Shown: positions 51,456-62,725 of the stretch, in pieces
Position numbering within the stretch: position 1 is the first letter of the stretch
Layout of the letters: each line of letters opens with the position of its first letter
Assembly (NCBI RefSeq): GCF_028993615.1
Contig: NZ_CP118632.1
Span: 4,154,001 to 4,218,000, forward strand
Reading direction: 5' to 3'
Origin: Herbaspirillum sp. WKF16
GTDB lineage: Bacteria; Pseudomonadota; Gammaproteobacteria; Burkholderiales; Burkholderiaceae_D
DNA: 64,000 nt
Program-made: the position numbers and the translations under genes
The notes under the pieces: model-generated
Told to the model about the DNA's origin: nothing
Seen by the model: the letters and a program-made list of their open reading frames with translations, nothing else
The model's database searches: none

Positions 51456-52018
51456 GGGCGCCCCTCGCCATCGTCGCCGCCTTCCTGGCGCCACTGGCTG
51501 GCGTGTTTGCCGCGGCTGCGGCCGCGGTCGCGGTGGCGGCAACGGCTGCCGCGCCGACCGACGAGAGCGCGCTGGCCCGTGCATGGATCGCCCAGGCCCG
51601 GCGCGCGGCCAGGCCGGGGCCGCAGCTTGACCGCACGCCGCAAGCCGGCGCGCCGGCAACGGCCGACGATGAGGACGTCGCCGCGACGCTGTCGGATCCC
51701 TTTGCGCTGCGGGGTGGGCTGGAACCGGCCTCGCAATCCACGCCGCAGAAAGGCCGCATCGCCGGCGATGAGGAAGAAGAAATCGAGGCGCCCGCGACGC
51801 GGATACGCCTGCTCGGCACCCTGGTGCAGGACAGCATGGCATGCGCGGTGCTGCAGATCGATGGCGCGAGCTACCGCGTGCGCCCCGGCGACCCTTTGCC
51901 GGACCGCCTGGGCAAGGTGCTCAGGATCGATGAGGCGTCATTGGACTTCGCCGGCCCCGACACTGCGCAGACGGTGCATACGATACGCCTCGCCGCGCCC
52001 TCGAAAGCCGGCGCATGA
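51452..52018 (+). CDS. pilP: Type IV pilus PilP-like protein without a lipobox
   Basis: A 188-residue periplasmic protein with an Ala-rich signal region. Its C-terminal beta domain (TRIRLLGTLVQDSMACAVLQIDGASYRV then PGDPLPDRLGKVLRID) fits PilP, which links PilN/PilO to the secretin PilQ. Characterised PilP proteins are lipoproteins; here the N-terminus has no cysteine, the only one being deep in the beta domain. Overlaps pilO and pilQ by 4 bp. Confidence 0.8.
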   Translation: MRAPLAIVAAFLAPLAGVFAAAAAAVAVAATAAAPTDESALARAWIAQARRAARPGPQLDRTPQAGAPATADDEDVAATLSDPFALRGGLEPASQSTPQKGRIAGDEEEEIEAPATRIRLLGTLVQDSMACAVLQIDGASYRVRPGDPLPDRLGKVLRIDEASLDFAGPDTAQTVHTIRLAAPSKAGA

Positions 52019-54060
52019 TCGTCACGGCGCGTGGGTTCGGCTTGCTGCTTGTGGCGCTGCTGCACCTGCCCGCATCGGCGGGGCAGAACCGGCTGCTGGC
52101 ATTGAACGTCCAGCCGGGCGACGACGGCACGACGGTCGAACTGCGTTTCGCCCATCCCCCGGAACCGGACGCCATCCATGCCTTCTCGACCCTCGAGCCG
52201 CCGCGGCTGGTGCTGGATTTCCCGCAGGCCTCGCTGGCCGGCGACGTGACCAGGAACACCCCGGCCCGGGGCCTCGCCAGCCGCGCCGTGCTGGCCACGG
52301 ATCACGAGCGCCTGCGGCTGCAGCTCGACCTGCGCCGCGCCGTGACGCACCGCCTGCGCGTGGATGGCAACACCCTGCGCGTGGAGCTGCGCGAACCTGC
52401 CCCACCGCCGAATGAAGATACCGGGCTTGCCGTGAGCGCCATCGACTTCCGCCGCGGCGCCGCCGGCGAAGGTCGGCTGACGGTGGAGCTGCCGACGGCG
52501 CAGGCTGCGGTCACGGTGCGCCAGCTGGGCCAGAAACTGGTGGCCGACATCGCCGGGGTCGACCTGCCGGCCGCGCTGCAGCGGCGCATGGAGGTGAACG
52601 ACTTCGCCACGCCGGTGACGCGCTACGCGGCCATGCGTCATGAGGGCGGCACGAGGCTGGTGATCGAGCCGCAGGGCATGTGGCGCTACCACGCCTACCA
52701 GAGCGGGCAGCAGCTGCTGATCGACGTGATTCCGGTCACGCCGCCGGCGCACCGGATCGCCGGCGACGAATACCGCGGCGCCAAGCTCTCGCTCAATTTC
52801 CAGGACATCGAGGTGCGCTCCGCGCTGCAGGTGCTGGCCGACTTCACCGGCCTGAACGTCATTGCCAGCGATGCCGTCGCGGGACGGCTGAGCCTGCGCC
52901 TGAAGGACGTGCCCTGGGACCAGGCGCTGGACATCATCATGCAGGCGCGCGGGCTGGACATGCGCCGCAACGGCAACATCGTCTGGATCGCGCCGCGCGA
53001 GGAGATGCTGGCGCGCCAGCGCCAGGAGCTGGAGCAGAAGGCCTCGATCGCCGACCTGGAGCCGCTGCAGGCCGAAGTGTTCCAGCTGAACTACCAGCGC
53101 GCCGACACCTTCCGCCACGTGTTCGGCATCGGCGACGACGGCGCGGTCGTCGCCGAGCGCCGCAACGCCCTGCTCTCGCGACGCGGCAGCGCGGTGGTCG
53201 ACGCCCGCACCAACCAGCTGTTCGTCACCGACACCATGGCGGTGCTGGCCAACATCCGCAAACTGCTCGAACGCATCGACATCGCCGCGCGCCAGGTGCT
53301 CATCGAGGCCCGCATCGTCGAGGCCGACGACAGCTTCGCCCGCAACCTGGGCATGAGGCTCGGCCTGTCGGCCAAGACACGGGGCGCGGCCGCCGGCAAC
53401 TCCTACGCCGGCGTGGGCGAGCTGAGCGGCCAGACGCCGCCGGCGCCCGGCACCTATCTCAAGGATTCGGCGCTCAACCTGCCGGCGCCGGCCATCGCCG
53501 GCGCGCATCCCGGCAGCTTCGCCTTCACCCTGTTCAACGCCGCCGCCCAGCGTTTCCTGAACGTCGAACTGTCGGCGCTGGAATCCGAAGGGCGCGGCAA
53601 GATCGTCTCCAGCCCGCGCGTCGTCACCGCCGACCAGCAAGCCGCGCTGATCGAACAGGGCGAGGAAATCCCCTACCAGCAGTCCACCAGCAGCGGCGCC
53701 ACCGCCACCGCGTTCAAGAAAGCCAACCTGAAGCTGGAAGTGACCCCGCAGATCACGCCCGACGGCAACGTCATCCTCGACGTCGACGTCAACAAGGACA
53801 GCCGCGGCAGCGCCACGCCCGGCGGCCTGGCGATCAACACCAAGCACGTCAAGACCCGCGTGCAGGTGGAGGATGGCGGCACCGTGGTGATCGGCGGCAT
53901 CTACACCCAGACCGAGAACCGGCATGAATCCAGGGTGCCGTTCCTGGGCGACATCCCGCTGCTGGGCCACCTCTTCCGGCAAAGCGGACGCGTGCAGGAC
54001 AAGACCGAGCTGCTGATCTTCCTCACGCCGCGCGTGGTGATGCCGCCGGCGGCCTACTGA
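52015..54060 (+). CDS. pilQ: Type IV pilus secretin PilQ
   Basis: A 681-residue outer-membrane secretin. It has a signal peptide (residues 1-23) and two AMIN domains (about 25-130 and 140-240). A short N-domain/STN segment follows (LNFQDIEVRSALQVLADFTGLNVI), then Secretin_N (VVDARTNQLFVTD) and a C-terminal secretin pore domain with VEDGGTVVIGGIYTQ and VPFLGDIPLLGHLF. It forms the channel through which the pilus leaves. Last gene of the pilMNOPQ overlap chain. Confidence 0.95.
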   Translation: MIVTARGFGLLLVALLHLPASAGQNRLLALNVQPGDDGTTVELRFAHPPEPDAIHAFSTLEPPRLVLDFPQASLAGDVTRNTPARGLASRAVLATDHERLRLQLDLRRAVTHRLRVDGNTLRVELREPAPPPNEDTGLAVSAIDFRRGAAGEGRLTVELPTAQAAVTVRQLGQKLVADIAGVDLPAALQRRMEVNDFATPVTRYAAMRHEGGTRLVIEPQGMWRYHAYQSGQQLLIDVIPVTPPAHRIAGDEYRGAKLSLNFQDIEVRSALQVLADFTGLNVIASDAVAGRLSLRLKDVPWDQALDIIMQARGLDMRRNGNIVWIAPREEMLARQRQELEQKASIADLEPLQAEVFQLNYQRADTFRHVFGIGDDGAVVAERRNALLSRRGSAVVDARTNQLFVTDTMAVLANIRKLLERIDIAARQVLIEARIVEADDSFARNLGMRLGLSAKTRGAAAGNSYAGVGELSGQTPPAPGTYLKDSALNLPAPAIAGAHPGSFAFTLFNAAAQRFLNVELSALESEGRGKIVSSPRVVTADQQAALIEQGEEIPYQQSTSSGATATAFKKANLKLEVTPQITPDGNVILDVDVNKDSRGSATPGGLAINTKHVKTRVQVEDGGTVVIGGIYTQTENRHESRVPFLGDIPLLGHLFRQSGRVQDKTELLIFLTPRVVMPPAAY

Positions 54061-54237
54061 CGCGCGGCGGCGCGGCGCCCGCGCCGGATCCAATTTTTCC
54101 CCGGGCGGGCGGCAAGGACGGTAAAATCGGCGTTTGGCCTCGAAAACTGCCGCGCGGCAACACTGCTGCGGCTTTCCGGCCTTCCGCCCTCCGGGCGGCG
54201 CCACCGAACATTTGCCTGCAGCGCAGAATTACGAGAT

Positions 54238-56043
54238 ATGACGGGAAGCATCTTTCTTGTCGGCCTGATGGGAGCCGGCAAGACCACCATAGGCCGCGCC
54301 TTGGCCAAGAAGCTGGGCAAGCGCTTCATCGATTCTGACCACGAGATCGAAGCGCGCACCGGCGCCTCGATTCCGGTCATCTTCGAGATCGAGGGCGAGG
54401 AGAGCTTCCGCCGGCGCGAAGCCGAAGTCATCCGCGAACTCTCGGCCCAGCCCGACATCGTGCTGGCCACCGGCGGCGGCGCCGTACTGCGCGCCGAGAA
54501 CCGCGAGAACCTGAAAAAGGGCGGCACCGTCATCTACCTGCGCGCCAGCATCAACCAGATCCTCCAGCGCACCGGGCGCGACAAGAACCGCCCGCTGCTG
54601 CAGACCGCCGACCCGCGCCGCAAGCTGGAGGAACTCTCGCGCCAGCGCGAGCCGCTGTATCGCGAAGTGGCCGATTTCGTGGTCGAGACCAATCGCCCCA
54701 ACGTGCAGTTCCTGGTGCAAACCATCATCAGCCACCTTGAACTCTCGCCCAAAGAGGCCGCGCAGGCGTCGTACCGCTCGCCCGCCCCCGACGAGGGCAC
54801 GATCGTCATCGAACGCAGCAGCGCGGCCGTGGTCACAAGCCAAGACGGCGGTTTCGCCGCCATGGCAGCGACAAGCTCCACCACCGTCATCATCAACAGC
54901 GCCGTCGGCGCCAGCCGGAACACCAGCAGCATGAACCAAGCCAATACCGCCGTCACCGCCCCGATCACGCTCGAAGTCGACCTGGGCGAGCGCAGCTATC
55001 CCATCATCATCGGCCGCGGCCTGCTGGACGACGCCGCGCTGCTGCCGCAGTTCGTCAAGGGCAGGCGCGCGGCGATCGTCACCAACGACAAGGTCGGCCC
55101 GCTCTACCTGGAAAAAGTCAGCGCCGCCCTGCGCGCGGCCGGCAAGCAGGTCACCGAGATCGTGCTGCCGGACGGCGAGGAGCAGAAGAACTGGGCCAGC
55201 CTGATGACCATCTTCGACACCCTGCTGGCCGAGAAATGCGACCGCAAGACCACGCTGATCGCCCTGGGCGGCGGCGTGATCGGCGACCTGACCGGCTTCG
55301 CCGCGGCCTCCTACATGCGCGGTGTGCCCTTCGTGCAGGTGCCGACCACCCTGCTGTCGCAGGTCGACTCCTCGGTGGGCGGCAAGACCGGCATCAACCA
55401 TCCGCTGGGCAAGAACATGATCGGCGCGTTCTACCAGCCGCAGGCGGTGATCGCCGATACCGCGACGCTGCACACGCTGCCGCCGCGCGAACTGGCCGCG
55501 GGCATCGCCGAGGTGATCAAGCACGGCGCCATCATCGACGCCCCGTTCTTCGACTGGATCGAGGCCAACATGCCGCAGTTGGTGGCCAAGGACGACGCCG
55601 CGCTGGCCTACGCCATCCAGCGCTCCTGCGAGATCAAGGCCGAGGTGGTGCGCCAGGATGAACGCGAAGGCGGCCTGCGCGCCATCCTCAACTTCGGCCA
55701 CACCTTCGGCCACGCCATCGAGAACGGCCTGGGCTATGGCCAATGGCTGCACGGCGAAGCGGTCGGCTGCGGCATGGTGATGGCAGCCGACCTGTCGCAT
55801 CGCCTGGGCTACATCGACACCGCTGCGCGCGACCGCATCCGCGCCGTGACCGCCGGCGCCGGCCTGCCCACGACGGCCCCGGACCTGGGCGACGAGCGCT
55901 GGCTGGAACTGATGGAAGTCGACAAGAAGAACGAAGGCGGGCAGATCAAGTTCATCCTGATCAAGCCGCTGGGAACCCCGCTCATTACCAACGCGCCCCA
56001 GGAACTGCTGATGCAGACGCTGGCGGCCTGCACCGGAGATTGA
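54238..56043 (+). CDS. aroKB: Bifunctional shikimate kinase/3-dehydroquinate synthase
   Basis: One 601-residue frame carrying two shikimate-pathway enzymes. Residues 1-175 are AroK: Walker [10 protein letters not shown], substrate Asp in IDSDHEIE, and GGGAVL. Residues about 175-240 are a Ser/Thr/Ala-rich linker. Residues about 240-600 are Aro[16 protein letters not shown] and the metal-binding [10 protein letters not shown]. No stop interrupts. An in-frame ATG at 54931 would give a 370-residue AroB alone, so both products are possible. The pilQ-aroK-aroB-dgt order is normal; the fusion is the unusual point. Confidence 0.93.
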   Translation: MTGSIFLVGLMGAGKTTIGRALAKKLGKRFIDSDHEIEARTGASIPVIFEIEGEESFRRREAEVIRELSAQPDIVLATGGGAVLRAENRENLKKGGTVIYLRASINQILQRTGRDKNRPLLQTADPRRKLEELSRQREPLYREVADFVVETNRPNVQFLVQTIISHLELSPKEAAQASYRSPAPDEGTIVIERSSAAVVTSQDGGFAAMAATSSTTVIINSAVGASRNTSSMNQANTAVTAPITLEVDLGERSYPIIIGRGLLDDAALLPQFVKGRRAAIVTNDKVGPLYLEKVSAALRAAGKQVTEIVLPDGEEQKNWASLMTIFDTLLAEKCDRKTTLIALGGGVIGDLTGFAAASYMRGVPFVQVPTTLLSQVDSSVGGKTGINHPLGKNMIGAFYQPQAVIADTATLHTLPPRELAAGIAEVIKHGAIIDAPFFDWIEANMPQLVAKDDAALAYAIQRSCEIKAEVVRQDEREGGLRAILNFGHTFGHAIENGLGYGQWLHGEAVGCGMVMAADLSHRLGYIDTAARDRIRAVTAGAGLPTTAPDLGDERWLELMEVDKKNEGGQIKFILIKPLGTPLITNAPQELLMQTLAACTGD

Positions 56044-56044
56044 T

Positions 56045-57196
56045 ATGTCAGCTGAAGCGCCGCCGCACCTCGCCCCCTACGCCGCCAATTCGGCGAACTC
56101 AAGGGGACGGCGCTTCAGCGAAACCCCTCCCGGCTCGCGCAGCGAATTCCAGCGCGACCGCGACCGCATCGTCCACTCCACCGCTTTCCGCCGCCTCGAG
56201 TACAAGACCCAGGTCTTCGTCAACCACGAGGGCGACCTGTTCCGCACCCGCCTGACCCACAGCATCGAAGTGGCGCAGATCGCCCGTTCCTGCGCGCGCA
56301 ACCTGCAACTGAACGAAGACCTGGTGGAAGCCATCTCGCTGGCCCACGACCTCGGCCACACGCCGTTCGGTCACGCCGGCCAGGACGAGCTCAACAACTG
56401 CATGAAGGACTACGGCGGCTTCGAGCACAACCTGCAGAGCCTGCGCGTGGTCGACGAGCTGGAACAGCACTACGGCGCCTTCGACGGCCTGAACCTGACC
56501 TTCGAGACGCGCGAGGGCATCCTCAAGCACTGCTCGCTGAGCAATGCCCGCCAGCTGGGCGACATCGGCCGCCGCTTCATCGAGAAGAAGCAACCCTCGC
56601 TGGAGGCGCAGTTGGCCAACCTGGCCGATGAGATCGCCTACAACAACCATGACATCGACGACGGCCTGCGTTCAGGCCTCCTGACCATGCCGCTGATGAG
56701 CGAGGTGGATTTCTTCGCGCGCCACCTGCGCGAAGTGGAGCAGGCCTACCCCGGCATCACCGGGCGCCGCGTGATCCATGAGACGGTGCGGCGCATGATC
56801 AACGCGCTCATCGTCGACCTGATCCATACCTCGCAGGCCCGCATCGCCGAACTGGCGCCGCTGGACATCGAGGACGTGCGCGCCGCGCCGCAGCTCATCG
56901 CATTCTCCGACGCCATGACCGCCGAAGCTGCGGTGCTGAAGAAATTCCTGCGCGAGAAGCTCTACCGCCACTACCAGGTCAACCGCATGACGGCCAAGGC
57001 GCGCCAGATCGTCGGCGACATGTTCGAAGCCTTCATCGGCCAGCCCAACCTGCTGCCGCCGGACTACCAGGTGAGCGGCATCGCCGACGAAACGCTGCGC
57101 CTGAACAAGCAGGCGCGCCAGGTCGCCGACTACATCGCCGGCATGACCGACCGCTACGCGATCCGCGAACATCGCCGGCTGTTCGTAATGGAATAA
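56045..57196 (+). CDS. dgt: Deoxyguanosinetriphosphate triphosphohydrolase-like protein
   Basis: A 383-residue HD-domain enzyme predicted to hydrolyse dNTPs to deoxynucleoside plus triphosphate. The metal site is visible: RLTHSIEV supplies His, [13 protein letters not shown] supplies the HD pair and following His, and [10 protein letters not shown] a further Asp. It starts 1 bp after the aroKB stop codon, so coupled expression is expected. The length matches the shorter Dgt-like subgroup rather than E. coli Dgt (505). Confidence 0.9.
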   Translation: MSAEAPPHLAPYAANSANSRGRRFSETPPGSRSEFQRDRDRIVHSTAFRRLEYKTQVFVNHEGDLFRTRLTHSIEVAQIARSCARNLQLNEDLVEAISLAHDLGHTPFGHAGQDELNNCMKDYGGFEHNLQSLRVVDELEQHYGAFDGLNLTFETREGILKHCSLSNARQLGDIGRRFIEKKQPSLEAQLANLADEIAYNNHDIDDGLRSGLLTMPLMSEVDFFARHLREVEQAYPGITGRRVIHETVRRMINALIVDLIHTSQARIAELAPLDIEDVRAAPQLIAFSDAMTAEAAVLKKFLREKLYRHYQVNRMTAKARQIVGDMFEAFIGQPNLLPPDYQVSGIADETLRLNKQARQVADYIAGMTDRYAIREHRRLFVME

Positions 57197-57660
57197 TGAA
57201 ATGATGGAATGAAGCCTGCGCGGCGCGAGACGGGCCGCAACGCCTGCGCATGCCGCTGAACGGGACGTTCCGATACGTCCCGTTTTCTCTCAGCTCATGC
57301 TTGGCCTCATTTCGTTGGCGCTGCGGAAATTGATTGGCCCGGAGGCAATGCGGGGCACATTTCGTTACACTTTTCCCGAAAAAAAATTTCGCCGCGCGCA
57401 GGCTCTGCAATGGCCTCGCCTGCTCCCCGCAAAGCCTTTGCCGGCAAGGGATTGCAAGAAATTTCCCCAATGAAATCCACGGCATCGCGCGCCGCCAACC
57501 GACGAAACCGGCAGATGTAAATTTCTGTCAATATTCAGATAACGCGACACCCGCCGTTATGAAGGAATGGATCGGCGCCGGCGTTTGCCGTTTGCCGCTC
57601 CAGCGGATCCGCCCTCCCCTTTTCTGATTCACGGATCCCCTCTTTTCTCAGGAGACCGTC
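57197..57660. other. 464-bp intergenic region between dgt and the DUF5610 gene
   Basis: It contains the dgt terminator (listed separately) and AT-richer sequence from 57360 to 57560 that probably holds the DUF5610 gene's promoter. I cannot name a convincing -35/-10 pair. Short ORFs here lack any recognisable protein feature. AGGAG lies at 57649-57653, 7 bp before the DUF5610 start. Confidence 0.4.
57259..57288 (+). terminator. Terminator after dgt
   Basis: AACGGGACGT-TCCGAT-ACGTCCCGTT followed by TTCTCT: a 10-bp perfect stem 63 bp after the dgt stop codon. Confidence 0.8.
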
Positions 57661-58386
57661 ATGCCTATCAGCACCACCGGCGGCGTCGACACCAAGTCGC
57701 TGCTGCCCAGCACCACCACCTCGACCACCGACTCGTCCAACCTGCCGGCCACCACCGGCGCGAGCAACGACAAGATCGCCGACGCGCAAAAGGCCAACCT
57801 GCTGACCGAGTCCGGCTCCAAGGCCCAGCTCAACGTGTCGATCCTGCAGGCCTCGCTGTCGGTGTCGCTGAACTCGCAGAACGATCCGCTTTCGCTGGTC
57901 TACAAGAGCGCCATCGAGAACATCAACGACGTGCTGCGCCCCGAGCTCGGCGACAATGCGATCCAGAACGCGATGTCGCAGGACAACTCGCCCGAAGGCA
58001 CCGCCGGCCGCATCGTCTCCTTCGTCACCAACATGTTCCAGCTGTACAAGCAGAACAACCCGGACAAGGACGACGGCACCAACGCCGACGACTACATGCA
58101 GAAGATCCTCAAGGGCGTCGACCAGGGCTTCAAGGAAGCGCGCGGCATCCTGGAGAGCCTCAACGTGCTCAACGGCGACATCGCCAGCAACATCGACAAG
58201 ACCTATGACCTGGTGCAGAAGGGCCTGGCCGACTTCCTCGCCAAGATCAAGGGCGACCAGCAGGACGGCGACGGCGCCGATGACGGCGATGGCAGCTCCA
58301 ATGGCGGCGGCACCGTGACCGCCAGCGAGACCACGGTCAGCGTATCGATCTCGGTGAGCCAGACGCGCATCAGCACCAGCGCCTGA
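57661..58386 (+). CDS. DUF5610 domain protein
   Basis: A 241-residue soluble protein of unknown function. Residues 1-40 are Ser/Thr-rich (TTSTTDSSNLPATT). A helical middle (residues 45-195) matches DUF5610-type domains, with LTESGSKAQLNVSILQASLSVSLNSQ. A Gly/Asp-rich linker (about 200-220) leads to a Ser/Thr beta-strand tail (SETTVSVSISVSQTRISTSA). No signal peptide. AGGAG sits 7 bp upstream of the ATG, and a terminator follows. Confidence 0.65.
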   Translation: MPISTTGGVDTKSLLPSTTTSTTDSSNLPATTGASNDKIADAQKANLLTESGSKAQLNVSILQASLSVSLNSQNDPLSLVYKSAIENINDVLRPELGDNAIQNAMSQDNSPEGTAGRIVSFVTNMFQLYKQNNPDKDDGTNADDYMQKILKGVDQGFKEARGILESLNVLNGDIASNIDKTYDLVQKGLADFLAKIKGDQQDGDGADDGDGSSNGGGTVTASETTVSVSISVSQTRISTSA

Positions 58387-58408
58387 TCGCTTTTTTCAGG
58401 CAATAAAA

Positions 58409-58446
58409 AACAGGCTGTTCCCTTGCGGGGACAGCCTGTTTTGTTT
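58409..58446. terminator. Terminator between the DUF5610 gene and tex
   Basis: AACAGGCTGTTCCC-TTGC-GGGGACAGCCTGTT followed by TTGTTTT: a 14-bp stem with one G-U pair; the minus strand has TTTTTT after it as well. Confidence 0.9.
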
Positions 58447-58481
58447 TGGGCGTTCGCCATGTCGCGACGTCCGCGCAACGA

Positions 58482-58510
58482 CGCTGGGTCCCTGCTTTCG
58501 CAGGGACGAC
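58482..58510 (-). repeat. REP-like palindromic element, copy 1
   Basis: On the minus strand GTCGTCCCTGCGAAAGCA then GGGACCCAGCG. It can fold TCCCTGC with GCAGGGA. It is similar in sequence and length (29 bp) to the element at 58559-58587 but in opposite orientation. Such GTCGTCCC...CAGCG units are widely dispersed in proteobacterial genomes between genes. Confidence 0.75.
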
Positions 58511-58558
58511 AGGAAAGAGAGAACTGGAACCTTCATCTGCTCAAGTCCCGCCCTACCC

Positions 58559-58587
58559 GTCGTCCCGGCGCAGGCCGGGATCCAGCG
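58559..58587 (+). repeat. REP-like palindromic element, copy 2
   Basis: GTCGTCCCGGCGCAGGCC then GGGATCCAGCG, 29 bp, folding CCCGGC around GCA with GCCGGG. It is inverted with respect to copy 1, 48 bp apart. It lies 19 bp after the tex stop codon, in the space between two convergent genes. Confidence 0.75.
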
Positions 58588-58606
58588 GCGTTCGTCGTGC
58601 GGCGAA

Positions 58607-60958
<2,352 letters not shown>

Positions 60959-61142
60959 GGTGAAACCCAGTCAACAATAGAAACGGTGAAAACAAAAAGA
61001 TACTGCAAAGAAAAACAAGCGTTGGATGATACGCAATTCAACCGCATGCGCCAATCTTGACAAGGCGACTGCGATTGGACGCAAGACGGCAAACTCGGGA
61101 TAATCGCCCTTTCCCCGATCAGCTCCTGTCCATTTTTGCAAC

Positions 61143-61721
61143 ATGTCCATCCGCCTCATCGTCGGCCTCGGCAACCCCGGTCCCGAATACGAACAAACCC
61201 GCCACAACGCCGGCTTCTGGCTGGTCGACAACCTGGCCGGCCCGGTGCGGCTGGCGCGCGAGACGCGCTTCAACGCCTTGGCCGGCAAGACCCAGGTCTC
61301 CGGCAACGAAGTCTGGCTGCTGGAGCCGCAGACCTTCATGAACCGTTCCGGCCAGTCGGTCGGCGCGCTGGCGCGCTTCTACAAGATCGCGCCGGAAGAG
61401 GTGCTGGTGGTGCACGACGAGCTGGACCTGGCGCCGGGCGTGGCGCGCATCAAGAAAGGCGGATCCTCGGGCGGCCATAACGGCTTGAAGGACATCACCG
61501 CCGCGCTCGGCACCCAGGACTACTGGCGCCTGCGCCTGGGCATCGGCCATCCGCGCACGCTGGGCCTGCAGCAGCCGGTGGCGGACTTCGTGCTGCACCG
61601 CCCGCGCAAGGAAGAACAATCGCTGATCAACGAGGCGCTGGACAAGAGCCTGAACGTGATCCCGCTGCTGGTGCAAGGCAAGTTCGAGGCCGCAATGATG
61701 GAGCTGCATACCGGCAAGTGA
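61143..61721 (+). CDS. pth: Peptidyl-tRNA hydrolase
   Basis: A 192-residue enzyme that releases peptides from prematurely dropped peptidyl-tRNA. Motifs are [22 protein letters not shown] with the catalytic His, [15 protein letters not shown], and [11 protein letters not shown] with the Asp. It is the standard length. Divergent from tex with about 184 bp between; the terminator follows. Confidence 0.97.
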   Translation: MSIRLIVGLGNPGPEYEQTRHNAGFWLVDNLAGPVRLARETRFNALAGKTQVSGNEVWLLEPQTFMNRSGQSVGALARFYKIAPEEVLVVHDELDLAPGVARIKKGGSSGGHNGLKDITAALGTQDYWRLRLGIGHPRTLGLQQPVADFVLHRPRKEEQSLINEALDKSLNVIPLLVQGKFEAAMMELHTGK

Positions 61722-61740
61722 TGCGCGACGAAGAAACGCG

Positions 61741-61774
61741 AAAGGGGCGCCCGCCACGCGGAGCGCCCCTTTTC
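61741..61774. terminator. Bidirectional terminator between pth and dsbC
   Basis: AAAGGGGCGC and GCGCCCCTTT pair over a 12-nt loop, with TTTT on the plus strand and TTTC on the minus strand. Confidence 0.82.
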
Positions 61775-61784
61775 ATTGGCGCGC

Positions 61785-62555
61785 TTACTTCAGCGAGGAC
61801 AGCTTCTGCTCCAGGCCCTTGGCGTCGATGGCGCCGGGAATGCGCGAGCCGTCGGTGAAGAAGATGGTCGGCGTGCCGGTGACCTTGAGCTTCTTGCCCA
61901 GCGCCAGTACTTCCTCGTGCGGGGCGTTGCAGCTGACGGGCGCGGCCGGCGCTTCCTTGCCGTTCACCATCCAGTCGTTCCAGGCGCGGCTCGGATTGGG
62001 CGCGCACCAGGCGTTGCGCGACTTGACGATGGAGTCCGGCGACAGGATGTTGTACTGGAAGGTGTAGACGGTGGTGTTGTCCACTTCCTGCAGCGTCTTG
62101 TGCAGGCGCTTGCAGTAGATGCAGTTCGGATCCTCGAAGATGGCGATCACGCGCTTGCCGTTGCCCTTGACGGTCTTGATCGCCTTATCCAGCGGCAGGC
62201 CGGAGAACGGCACCTGGTTCAGGGATTCGATCTTTTCCTTGGTCAGGTCGCGGTAGGTCTGGGAATCAACCACGCGGCCGATGAACAGGTATTGCGCCTT
62301 GGCGTCGGTATAGATGACGTCGCCGTCGATCTGGATCTCGTAGAGGCCGGAGTACGGCGTCTTGGTCACGGAATCGACCTTGGCATCCTTGCCCAGGCGC
62401 GGCTCGATGAGCTTCTTGATGGTGGCTTCGGTGCTGTCGGCGGCCTCGGCCTGCGCGTGGGCGGAAACGCCCGCGACGGCCGAGGCCATCAGCAGCGCCG
62501 CCGTGCTGATGCGGCGCAGGTTGCGCGCGGCGGCGGCTGTCAGAGTTTTATTCAT
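61785..62555 (-). CDS. dsbC: Thiol:disulfide interchange protein DsbC
   Basis: A 256-residue periplasmic disulfide isomerase. It has a signal peptide (ALLMASAVAGVSAHAQA), an N-terminal dimerisation domain (ADSTEATIKKLIEPRLG, about residues 38-95), and a thioredoxin fold with active site CIYC in FEDPNCIYCKRL. A second Cys pair (CAPN, SCNAPH) is typical of DsbC, and the cis-Pro loop is TGTPTIFF. Confidence 0.94.
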   Translation of the reverse strand: MNKTLTAAAARNLRRISTAALLMASAVAGVSAHAQAEAADSTEATIKKLIEPRLGKDAKVDSVTKTPYSGLYEIQIDGDVIYTDAKAQYLFIGRVVDSQTYRDLTKEKIESLNQVPFSGLPLDKAIKTVKGNGKRVIAIFEDPNCIYCKRLHKTLQEVDNTTVYTFQYNILSPDSIVKSRNAWCAPNPSRAWNDWMVNGKEAPAAPVSCNAPHEEVLALGKKLKVTGTPTIFFTDGSRIPGAIDAKGLEQKLSSLK

Positions 62556-62725
62556 GCTGGTCCTGATTCAAATCAAACGCCTGGACAATGTTCGCCGCGT
62601 CGGCCTGAAAGCCGCGCCACGACTGCCCTGGCGGTCATCTCTTGGAAATTGGTTAGGGGATGCGCGCATCCGCTGGCGCGAAGAAACATCGCCAGACGCG
62701 CTACCTTACCTCAAATCGGCCGCGC

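Noticed and set aside
51871..54204. A 777-codon minus-strand frame opposite pilQ
   Set aside because: It is an antisense shadow; the sense frame is a clear secretin.
54720..54960. The aroK-aroB fusion as a frameshift artefact
   Set aside because: The frame is continuous without a frame change and the linker shows normal third-position GC bias. A missed stop codon cannot be wholly excluded without reads.
57441..57455. Possible sigma-54 promoter (CCGGCAAGGGATTGCA) before the DUF5610 gene
   Set aside because: GG and GC are separated by 9 bases, whereas sigma-54 promoters need 10, and the flanking consensus is incomplete.
58482..58587. The two GTCGTCCC repeats as a CRISPR array
   Set aside because: There are only two units, in inverted orientation, without spacers of regular size and without cas genes.
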